DNA from: Flavipsychrobacter stenotrophus | GTDB lineage: Bacteria > Bacteroidota > Bacteroidia > Chitinophagales > Chitinophagaceae | Length of the DNA: 11,519 nt | Assembly: GCA_947372365.1 (NCBI GenBank) | Contig: CANBTK010000019.1 | Span: 1 to 11,519, forward strand | Direction: 5' to 3' | Shown: one piece after another, positions 6,260 through 11,519 of the stretch | How the letters are laid out: every line of letters starts with the position of its first letter | How positions within the stretch are numbered: position 1 is the first letter of the stretch | The notes under the pieces: generated by a model | Told to the model about the DNA's origin: nothing | The model's database searches: none | Seen by the model: only the letters and a program-made list of their open reading frames with translations | Position numbers and translations under genes: made by a program

Positions 6260-7117
6260 ATGAAAAATTTAGTGAAATTATCAGTTGTTGCTGCTATTGC
6301 GGCGGCAGGCTTTGCTTCCTGCAACAATGCAGGCACGGAGGGCAATAAGGGTAATGCCGACACTACGCAAAAAGCAGCCCCACGCTTACCGGTGGCTATT
6401 GCAAAAGTGGGCACCTCTCCCGAATTCCCTAAGGCTACGCTTACTATGGGCTCGCCTAAAACTGAAAAAGCAGGTAAAGATTCCACTAAATTAACCTTCA
6501 ATTTTGAGGTGAAAGATTATGAACTTAAAGGGCAGACACCTGATGCCTCAGCTAAAAACTGCAATAACTCAGATAAAGGCCAGCACATACACTTTATAAT
6601 GGACAATGCCCCTTACAAAGCATTGTACGAGCCTAAAAATGAAATTACATTGCCTAATGATGGCAAAGAGCATTACCTGATGTGCTTCCTTTCCCGCTCT
6701 TACCACGAATCAATCAAGAGCCCGGGCGCAGCAGTGGTGTACCACTTTAAAATTGATGAAAAAGGCAACCTGAAAAAACTGGACGACCCTAAAGCGCCGC
6801 TTCTTTTCTATAGCCGCCCTAAAGGCGACTACATAGGCAAAGACACGGCTAACCTGCTGCTGGATTTCTATGTATGGAATGCATCGCTGGCTGCTGACGC
6901 CTACAAAGTAAAGGCTGACATCAGCAACGAGGCTGTTCCAAGCCAAACTTTAAGCACTACCATTGACAAATGGGAAGCTAATTTTATACAGAACCTGGGT
7001 ACCGGCAAGTGTAAAGTAACGCTGACACTGGTGGACAAAGACGGTAAAACAGTTGATGGCCCACTCAGCTCCGCTACAAGGGAATTTAACATGGCGGCTA
7101 CCGAGCCAATGAAATAA
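6260..7117 (+). CDS. Secreted lipoprotein with LFYSRPKGDY motif
   Basis: This is a 285-residue lipoprotein precursor: basic start MKNLVK, a hydrophobic core, and a lipobox FASC with C21 as the lipidated residue. A flexible Gly/Asn/Thr/Lys stretch (22-42) tethers the folded part to the membrane. The body is beta-rich and has three marked segments: KGQHIHFIMDNAPYKALYEP (106-125), FLSRSYHESIKS (143-154) and LLFYSRPKGDYIGKD (181-195). I recall this motif set from Bacteroidota lipoproteins that databases often label 'phosphopeptide-binding protein', a name with no experimental support known to me. The HIH pair and the HES histidine could bind a metal, which is speculation. It sits between the Crp/Fnr gene and a strong terminator, so it appears to be its own unit. 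Family membership is likely; function is open. Confidence 0.8.
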   Translation: MKNLVKLSVVAAIAAAGFASCNNAGTEGNKGNADTTQKAAPRLPVAIAKVGTSPEFPKATLTMGSPKTEKAGKDSTKLTFNFEVKDYELKGQTPDASAKNCNNSDKGQHIHFIMDNAPYKALYEPKNEITLPNDGKEHYLMCFLSRSYHESIKSPGAAVVYHFKIDEKGNLKKLDDPKAPLLFYSRPKGDYIGKDTANLLLDFYVWNASLAADAYKVKADISNEAVPSQTLSTTIDKWEANFIQNLGTGKCKVTLTLVDKDGKTVDGPLSSATREFNMAATEPMK

Positions 7118-7128
7118 TATTACAAATG

Positions 7129-7174
7129 CACACCTGCGCCTGCTATTTAAGATAACAGGCGTGGGTGTTTTTTT
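7129..7174 (+). terminator. Strong intrinsic terminator of the lipoprotein gene
   Basis: CACACCTGCGCCTG (7129-7142) pairs with CAGGCGTGGGTGT (7156-7168) across a 13-nt loop. CGCCTG/CAGGCG forms the core, two wobble pairs follow, then ACACC/GGGTGT closes the base. A T-run follows directly (7168-7174). It lies 11 nt after the TAA stop and 13 nt before the MITE-like element. Confidence 0.85.
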
Positions 7175-7187
7175 ATTTATCCCCTAA

Positions 7188-7343
7188 GGGACATTGACGA
7201 AATAAAGTACACCATATGACGCAGTTATTTTTCTTTTATGCGAAGCGGAAAACCTGCGAATAGCAGGCTATTTTAAGGCTTTACAATGAAGCAGAAATGG
7301 AAAAGAACAAGTTAGATGGTGTACTTTATTTTGTCAACGTCCC
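7188..7343. mobile_element. MITE-like element, 156 bp, 28-bp terminal inverted repeats, TAA target duplication
   Basis: The left end (7188-7215) starts GGGACATTGACG and continues AAATAAAGTACACCAT. The right end (7316-7343), read on the opposite strand, starts GGGACGTTGACA and continues with the same 16 bases, so 26 of 28 positions are identical. Pairing stops sharply inside both ends. Directly outside each end is TAA (7185-7187 and 7344-7346), consistent with a 3-bp target-site duplication. The 100-bp interior has no transposase; it contains a small hairpin CCTGC-GAATA-GCAGG (7253-7267) and a short frame ending MKQKWKRTS. These features fit a miniature element mobilised in trans by an IS with matching ends, or an internally deleted IS. 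I cannot name the IS family. As RNA it would fold into a long stem, so a structural role is an alternative. Confidence 0.75.
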
Positions 7344-7365
7344 TAAATGCAATACTTTTATAATA

Positions 7366-7473
7366 ATGGCTAAATACACTCCTCAGCAGCTAAGGAAAAT
7401 GGTTGCATTCCTCCTACTGGCCTTCATATTTTTCATGGCAGCCGTATATGTATTGCTGAACGCCAAATTCTAA
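7366..7473 (+). CDS. Small single-pass membrane protein (35 aa)
   Basis: ATG at 7366 opens a 35-codon frame ending in TAA. The protein reads MAKYTPQQLRKM, then a membrane helix at about 12-31 (VAFLLLAFIFFMAAVYVLLN), then a short basic end AKF. A polar, basic N-terminus followed by one helix is typical of bacterial small membrane proteins, and I recall similar KYTxxQLxKM-type peptides in Bacteroidota, though I cannot name a family. Codon use resembles the neighbours. It begins 22 bp after the end of the MITE-like element, so its promoter may lie in or be altered by that element; no TAnnTTTG box is clear just upstream. It is convergent with the SGNH gene. There is moderate support that it is a real gene. 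Confidence 0.55.
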   Translation: MAKYTPQQLRKMVAFLLLAFIFFMAAVYVLLNAKF

Positions 7474-7495
7474 CCGGCGCTTATAATGTGGGGGT

Positions 7496-8446
7496 TTATT
7501 GCCCCATTAATTCCTTCATACGTGCCGCCACCTTTGCGGTCAGGATTTCGGAACCCGGCTTGGTGAGGTGCTGCGAATTGTAGAACATGCGCTTATTATC
7601 GCCCAGGGTGTCATCAAGGTAGTTAAGCAGGGGCACATTGTACTTTTGCGCCGCGCCATTGTATATTGCCAGTATATCTTCCTTGTGTATAAATGTAGGC
7701 AAAAACTCCTTGTAGATAGGCGGGAAAACCAAAATAACCTTAATACCCTGCTGCTTGCAATACTCCAGGAACTCGTAGAACTTTTCTACCGACTTTTTAT
7801 CGTACCACAGCACGAAAGGCTCTATAGGCACAGCTTTGCCGGCATTGGCAAAAGCATAGTCCCAGCCCAGCGTTTGCCCTTCATAGCCTTTGTATTTCTT
7901 GCTTACCTCGCCCTTATTAAAAAAGCTCCTTACGCCTTCTTTAGCTATTACTTCCTGGTTGTTGTACTTAAATAACGGGAAATTCTGCTCCATGAACCCA
8001 AACTTGCCTTTGTAGTTTTTGGTCATAGCCCACACATCGGTATCGTTCAGGTAGGGCAGGAACTGCTGGTAGCCATACAGCTCATATTTTTCCATAAAGG
8101 AGTGGTAATCCAGCGTCTGTATTACGTACTTAGGCTTCTTATTGTGCTTCAGGTATATTTTAAACCTGTCATACTCCATCATAAACTGGGTGCCGTCCAT
8201 GCCCAGGTTGTAGCTATTTACGTGCAGCATGCTGTCCAGTATCTTAGGCGAAATGTGCACCCATGCCCTCGATGAGCCACAAACTATCACATCGGCATTT
8301 ATCTTCGAATTGAAAAGGTCGTTCCACTCGGCATAAAAATAGCTCCTTGACTTCCTCAGCCCGTTGTCTATTACATAGTTCAAACCATATAACAGCGGCA
8401 ATGGAAGCAAGCAAAACAATAATAACCTGAGTGTAAACTTTTTCAT
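7496..8446 (-). CDS. SGNH-like protein, partner of the MBOAT O-acyltransferase
   Basis: The 316-residue protein has an N-terminal membrane anchor or uncleaved signal (4-26). An extracytoplasmic domain with SGNH-hydrolase features follows: VIVCGSSRAWVHISP (54-67, block I with the nucleophile Ser), YNLGMDGTQF (79-88) and NSQHLTKPGSE (290-300, block V with H293). The position three before the His, normally Asp, is Asn (N290). In AlgI/AlgX, DltB/DltD and similar pairs such a protein receives an acyl group from the MBOAT and transfers it to an exported polymer; that role is inferred here from the neighbour. I chose the ATG at 8446 over the in-frame TTG at 8455. The gene starts 13 nt after the MBOAT stop, so the two are co-transcribed. 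Confidence 0.78.
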   Translation of the reverse strand: MKKFTLRLLLFCLLPLPLLYGLNYVIDNGLRKSRSYFYAEWNDLFNSKINADVIVCGSSRAWVHISPKILDSMLHVNSYNLGMDGTQFMMEYDRFKIYLKHNKKPKYVIQTLDYHSFMEKYELYGYQQFLPYLNDTDVWAMTKNYKGKFGFMEQNFPLFKYNNQEVIAKEGVRSFFNKGEVSKKYKGYEGQTLGWDYAFANAGKAVPIEPFVLWYDKKSVEKFYEFLEYCKQQGIKVILVFPPIYKEFLPTFIHKEDILAIYNGAAQKYNVPLLNYLDDTLGDNKRMFYNSQHLTKPGSEILTAKVAARMKELMGQ

Positions 8447-8459
8447 CCGTTTCAATTAA

Positions 8460-9926
8460 TCAGAACTGGAAATATATAAACTGCCTTTTCTCGAAAATAC
8501 CTATATACAATATAGCCAGTAAACATGCGTAATATATTGCCCAGCGCAGGTAAGGCGGCTGCCGCCTCATTAAGCTATTGATACTGCCCTTATTCTGGAA
8601 GAAATGTACCAGCTCCAATATGCCTATTACCACAAAACACAGTAGCAAATTAGCCGTTGACAGCCCAAGGTTGAGCAATGGCAGGTGCTGCCTCGCAGCC
8701 TGCAGGCTTTCAGTTACCGCCTCAGGCAGTTTCCTGAAGATGTAAAATGCATCGCTGGCGGTATTGGCCCGGAAAAATACCCAGGCCGTTGTTACCAGTA
8801 TGAAGGTGGTGAGACGCTGTATAAAATTATCCAGCCATTTAATGCTGGATAGGCCTATGGCCTTGTTAATGCCCTTCCTGAAGTTGGCGGTCATGGTGCC
8901 AAAAACGGAATAAAAGCCATGCAGCGCACCCCATATAATATAGGTCCAGTTAGCGCCGTGCCAGAAGCCGCTTACCAGGAAAACGATGAATAAATTAAGG
9001 TAGCGCCGGGGCATGGCTACTTTATTGCCGCCCAGCGGTATGTACAGATAGTCTTTAAACCAGGTGGAAAGCGAAATATGCCACCGCCGCCAGAAATCGG
9101 TAATGGTAGTAGCATTATAAGGGCGGTTAAAGTTCTGCATCAGCTTAAAGCCCATTACCCTTGCGCAGCCAATAGCAATATCGGAATAGCCGGAAAAGTC
9201 GCAATAAATCTGAAACGAGAAGAATATAGCCGCCACAAAAAGCGAAGTGGCATTATAACCGTGTGGGTTATTAAACACAGGGTCGGTAACCATGGCCAGC
9301 CTGTCGGCAATAACTACCTTTTTAAACATGCCCCACAGCATCAACTGGATGCCGCTCACCGCATTGCCGTAGTCAAAATGCTTCTCTTCATGAAACTGGT
9401 GCAGCACATTTTGCGGCCGCTCTATGGGCCCCGCCACCAGCTGGGGGTAAAACATTACATAAAGCGAGTAAATACCAAAGTGCCTTTCAGCCTTCTGGTT
9501 GCCACGGTACACCTCTATAGTGTAGCTCATGGCCTGGAAGGTGTGGAACGACAGCCCTATGGGCAGCACAAAATTGAGGAAGGGTATATTGTTATGGAAC
9601 CCGAAGTGCTGGGCAAGGACAGATATGTTATTGTTGAAGAAATTATAATACTTAAACACAGCCAGCACTCCTATATTAGCTATCAGGCTCATAATAAGGA
9701 ATTTCTTCTTCCTGGCTTTATCCTGCTCATTCTCTAATAATATGCCTGCTATATAATCTATAACGATAGTAAAGCCTAGAATGAGTATATACTCAGGCTT
9801 GAAGAACATATAGAAAAAACACGAGGCAGCCAGCAGCAAAGCCCACCTGAACCTGAAGGGCAAAAAGAAATAAAGCAACGTAACTACCGGGAAGAAAATA
9901 ACAAAGGCTATGGAGTTAAATAACAT
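8460..9926 (-). CDS. MBOAT family O-acyltransferase (AlgI/DltB-like)
   Basis: This 488-residue polytopic membrane protein (about ten or more helices) has the MBOAT landmarks: FHTFQAMSYTIEVYRG (127-142), PQLVAGPIERP (161-171), FQIYCDFSGYSDIAIGCARV (238-257), NFNRPYNATTITDFWRRWHI (265-284), and the catalytic region SGFWHGANWTYIIWGALHG (319-337) with H323 and H336. The length and the DFWRRWHISLSTWFKDYLYI block are typical of the AlgI branch, which moves acetyl or another acyl group across the membrane for polysaccharide O-acylation. No polymer synthase or export genes are in the window, so the substrate is unknown. The start ATG at 9926 is preceded by a TATCTTTG promoter box on the same strand. 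It is the first gene of a two-gene unit with the SGNH-like partner. Confidence 0.92.
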   Translation of the reverse strand: MLFNSIAFVIFFPVVTLLYFFLPFRFRWALLLAASCFFYMFFKPEYILILGFTIVIDYIAGILLENEQDKARKKKFLIMSLIANIGVLAVFKYYNFFNNNISVLAQHFGFHNNIPFLNFVLPIGLSFHTFQAMSYTIEVYRGNQKAERHFGIYSLYVMFYPQLVAGPIERPQNVLHQFHEEKHFDYGNAVSGIQLMLWGMFKKVVIADRLAMVTDPVFNNPHGYNATSLFVAAIFFSFQIYCDFSGYSDIAIGCARVMGFKLMQNFNRPYNATTITDFWRRWHISLSTWFKDYLYIPLGGNKVAMPRRYLNLFIVFLVSGFWHGANWTYIIWGALHGFYSVFGTMTANFRKGINKAIGLSSIKWLDNFIQRLTTFILVTTAWVFFRANTASDAFYIFRKLPEAVTESLQAARQHLPLLNLGLSTANLLLCFVVIGILELVHFFQNKGSINSLMRRQPPYLRWAIYYACLLAILYIGIFEKRQFIYFQF

Positions 9927-9958
9927 TTCTTTCTTATTGGTGGTTAGCTTTTAAGGTG

Positions 9959-9966
9959 CAAAGATA
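9959..9966 (-). promoter_or_regulatory. -7 promoter box for the MBOAT-SGNH pair
   Basis: The minus strand reads TATCTTTG, an exact TAnnTTTG match followed by CACC, ending 32 nt before the MBOAT ATG. A TTG on the same strand at 9992-9990 is a possible -33 element with 23-bp spacing. Confidence 0.55.
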
Positions 9967-10072
9967 TTATTCCGCCCGAAATAACATTGCAATTATAATT
10001 AGCCCCATGTTACATTAATATGACAAGCCATTGCTTTACCCAATACCACCATACTAAAAACATATGCTAAAA

Positions 10073-10116
10073 TACCTTTGCATTTAAAAAAAACTCACGC
10101 GAAAAGCTTACTTTTG
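10073..10116 (+). promoter_or_regulatory. Two -7 boxes upstream of the small secreted protein gene
   Basis: TACCTTTG (10073-10080) and TACTTTTG (10109-10116) both match TAnnTTTG. The second lies 20 nt before the ATG at 10137 and is the more likely -7 element. The rest of the 210-bp divergent region (9927-10136) is AT-rich, with no hairpin or gene that I can support. Confidence 0.45.
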
Positions 10117-10136
10117 CACGGTTACTCAACGGGCAG

Positions 10137-10520
10137 ATGCGCAAAATATTCATACATATTGTAATCATATTTACAACGCTCAACATTGTAACGCTCAACC
10201 AATTCTCTAAACTGCCATTGCTGGCGGTACATTATGCCGACCACCTGGAGCGGAACAGCAAAACAACCTTGCTTGATTTTCTCGCAATGCACTACTGGGG
10301 GCATGATATTAACGACAACGATGAAGAGAAGGACAAATCCCTGCCTTTTAAAAACTTAAGTTCTAATGCTATACAGCATTATATACAGCCCAGTTTAGAA
10401 ATACAGTTTACCGAACAGAAGCTTGTGCATACCGGAATTACACTTTCGGGGGCCAAGCCCGTTTTCTTTCCTAAAAAGAGCCTTTCCGCGCTCTTCAGGC
10501 CTCCCAAGGCTACCGCATAA
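10137..10520 (+). CDS. Small secreted His/Asp-rich protein encoded ahead of a metal RND pump
   Basis: The 127-residue protein starts with a signal-like hydrophobic segment (MRKIFIHIVIIFTTLNIVTL). A conserved-looking core follows: LPLLAVHYADHLERN (27-40), LLDFLAMHYWGHDINDNDEE (45-64) and KDKSLPFKN (65-73). The His residues (H32, H36, H52, H56) and the acidic run D57, D60, D62, E63, E64, D66 could bind a metal ion. I recall proteins with the same FLDFLxMHYxGxDINDxDxExDxxLPFK pattern encoded directly before CzcA/CusA-type pumps in other Bacteroidota, but no name or function. It lies 190 bp upstream of the RND gene on the same strand with its own promoter boxes. A metal-binding or sensing role is inference from residues and context. 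Confidence 0.7.
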   Translation: MRKIFIHIVIIFTTLNIVTLNQFSKLPLLAVHYADHLERNSKTTLLDFLAMHYWGHDINDNDEEKDKSLPFKNLSSNAIQHYIQPSLEIQFTEQKLVHTGITLSGAKPVFFPKKSLSALFRPPKATA

Positions 10521-10615
10521 CTACGGCTTCTAATTTCAAGTACCCGTTGGCCGGGCACTGTTATATGTCAATGGTTTTTGTGCCAGGCATCAGCAAACCT
10601 GCCATAGTATATGGG

Positions 10616-10623
10616 TATATTTG
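10616..10623 (+). promoter_or_regulatory. -7 promoter box for the RND pump gene
   Basis: TATATTTG matches TAnnTTTG and would give a leader of about 80 nt before the ATG at 10711. Upstream, GCCGGGCAC (10550-10558) and GTGCCAGGC (10580-10588) can pair with one mismatch around a 21-nt loop, a possible weak terminator or attenuator for the preceding gene without a U-run. Confidence 0.4.
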
Positions 10624-10668
10624 TGTAGCAAGCCCCTTCTTTAATTGTGTAAGCACCACCGTTTATGC

Positions 10669-10695
10669 AATTCGTGCACTATTTCCTCACGAATT
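10669..10695 (+). promoter_or_regulatory. 8-bp inverted repeat in the RND leader, possible operator or hairpin
   Basis: AATTCGTG (10669-10676) and CACGAATT (10688-10695) are perfect inverted repeats separated by 11 bp, ending 15 nt before the start codon at 10711. The palindrome GAATTAATTC (10691-10700) overlaps the right arm. It could be an operator half-site pair or an mRNA hairpin near the ribosome binding region. Chance occurrence in AT-rich DNA is possible. Confidence 0.35.
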
Positions 10696-10710
10696 AATTC
10701 CAGATTTATT

Positions 10711-11519
10711 ATGCTGAATAAAATCATCAGCTTCTCAATAGGCAATAAGCTTATAGTCACCCTGTTTGTATTAGCCCTGGTAGGCTGGGGTGCATACGAG
10801 GTTACCCAATTACCCATTGATGCCGTGCCTGACATTACCGATAATCAGGTGCAGGTAATAACCGTTTCCCCATCACTTGGTGCCCCTGATGTGGAGCGGC
10901 TCATCACCTTCCCCATAGAGCAGTCGTGCAGCAGCATACCCGGGCTAAAGCAGGTACGCAGCTTTTCCCGCTTTGGGCTATCGCTGGTTACAATTGTTTT
11001 TAATGACGAAACCAACCTATACTGGGCTCGCCAGCAAATAAGCGAGCGGCTGCAAAAAGTGCAGCAGGAGCTGCCCGCGGGCATAGGCAACCCGGAGATG
11101 GCTCCCGTTACTACAGGCCTCGGCGAAATCTACCAATACGTGGTGCGCCCGGAAAAAGGGTATGAAGGCAAGTATGATGCCATGCAGTTGCGCACCATAC
11201 AAGACTGGATAGTGCGCCGCCAGCTGATAGGCACACCCGGCGTGGCAGAAGTTTCCAGCTTTGGTGGCAAACTCAAGCAATACGAAATTGCCATAAACCA
11301 GGGCCAGCTTAACGCGCACGGGTTGGTAATTACCGACATATTTGATGCCCTTGAAAAGAATAACCAGAATACGGGCGGCGCGTACATAGAAAAAGGCCCT
11401 ACAGTACTGTACATACGCAGCGAAGGCCTTACCACCAACCTCGAAGACATAGAAAAAATAGTGGTGAAGTCGCTACCCGATGGCACCCCACTGCTTATTC
11501 GCGATGTAGCCAAAGTACA
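10711..11519 (+). CDS. czcA: CzcA/CusA-type heavy-metal RND efflux pump, N-terminal 269 residues
   Basis: The ATG at 10711 opens a frame that runs off the window, showing about a quarter of a typical roughly 1,000-residue inner-membrane RND transporter. The first membrane helix (about 12-30) is followed by QLPIDAVPDITDNQVQVITV (33-52), the signature of the heavy-metal (HME) RND class. Then come ITFPIEQSCSSIPGLKQVRS, SRFGLSLVTIVFND, YWARQQISERL, APVTTGLGEIYQYVV and RTIQDWIVRRQLIGTPGVAE, ending in the porter subdomain EKNNQNTGGAYIEKG. These pumps use the proton gradient to expel Cu(I)/Ag(I) or Zn/Co/Cd with a periplasmic adaptor and an outer-membrane channel, which should be encoded downstream. 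The metal cannot be decided because the selectivity residues in later helices lie outside the window; the symbol is at family level. Confidence 0.92.
   Translation, partial: MLNKIISFSIGNKLIVTLFVLALVGWGAYEVTQLPIDAVPDITDNQVQVITVSPSLGAPDVERLITFPIEQSCSSIPGLKQVRSFSRFGLSLVTIVFNDETNLYWARQQISERLQKVQQELPAGIGNPEMAPVTTGLGEIYQYVVRPEKGYEGKYDAMQLRTIQDWIVRRQLIGTPGVAEVSSFGGKLKQYEIAINQGQLNAHGLVITDIFDALEKNNQNTGGAYIEKGPTVLYIRSEGLTTNLEDIEKIVVKSLPDGTPLLIRDVAKV

Noticed and set aside
7490..7505. GGGGG/CCCC inverted repeat between the micro-ORF and the SGNH gene
   Set aside because: The short stem overlaps the SGNH stop codon and has no U-run on either strand, so it is not called a bidirectional terminator.
8447..8455. 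TTG start at 8455 for the SGNH-like protein
   Set aside because: An ATG three codons later gives a normal signal-anchor start, and TTG is a less common start codon.
9078..9737. Plus-strand open frame of 219 codons opposite the MBOAT gene
   Set aside because: The minus strand has intact MBOAT motifs across this region, and the plus-strand translation shows no family features.
1..11519. CRISPR arrays, tRNA/rRNA genes, phage or defence genes
   Set aside because: I saw no regular repeat-spacer pattern, no tRNA-like cloverleaf and no protein motif of such systems anywhere in the window.

Overview
The window looks like chromosomal DNA of a member of the Bacteroidota, probably the Chitinophagia/Sphingobacteriia side. 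The evidence is the gene families (a Bat-type vWA cluster, a DUF58 protein that keeps the GxGxxF..REY..GDD..IDW signature, a KIxHWP membrane protein, an AlgI-type MBOAT followed by an SGNH-like partner), the weak Shine-Dalgarno sequences, and repeated TAnnTTTG boxes (the Bacteroidota -7 element) upstream of genes. Base composition looks moderate and even, and I see no tRNA, rRNA, CRISPR array or intact transposase.

Layout. Positions 1-258 hold the 3' end of a DUF1003 membrane protein gene. Convergent to it is a minus-strand block read from right to left: a KdnA-like PLP sugar aminotransferase (4628-3414), a DUF58 protein (3338-2472), a BatD-like single-pass membrane protein (2287-1331) and BatA (1334-330, with a 4-bp ATGA overlap). 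This is a reduced Bat locus: the MoxR ATPase normally next to DUF58 and the batB/C/D/E genes normally after batA are not here. Positions 4800-7117 carry three plus-strand genes: a four-helix KIxHWP membrane domain joined to a lipocalin-like C-terminal domain, a Crp/Fnr-type regulator and a secreted lipoprotein, which ends in a strong intrinsic terminator.

From 7185 to 7346 lies a 156-bp non-coding element with 28-bp near-perfect terminal inverted repeats and a TAA duplication, which looks like a MITE. A 35-codon gene for a tiny single-pass membrane protein follows it directly (7366-7473). Next is a minus-strand pair, MBOAT O-acyltransferase (9926-8460) then SGNH-like protein (8446-7496), which probably acylates a surface or exported polymer. 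The right end opens a plus-strand heavy-metal efflux locus: a small secreted His/Asp-rich protein (10137-10520), a leader with an 8-bp inverted repeat, and the first 269 codons of a CzcA/CusA-type RND pump that runs off the window.

Much of the window concerns the cell envelope: vWA membrane proteins, a possible 8-amino-Kdo lipopolysaccharide modification, polymer O-acylation, a lipoprotein and metal efflux. No single large undescribed system is evident. The most unusual items are the MITE-like element with its adjacent micro-ORF, the KIxHWP/lipocalin-like fusion and the small protein in front of the metal pump.
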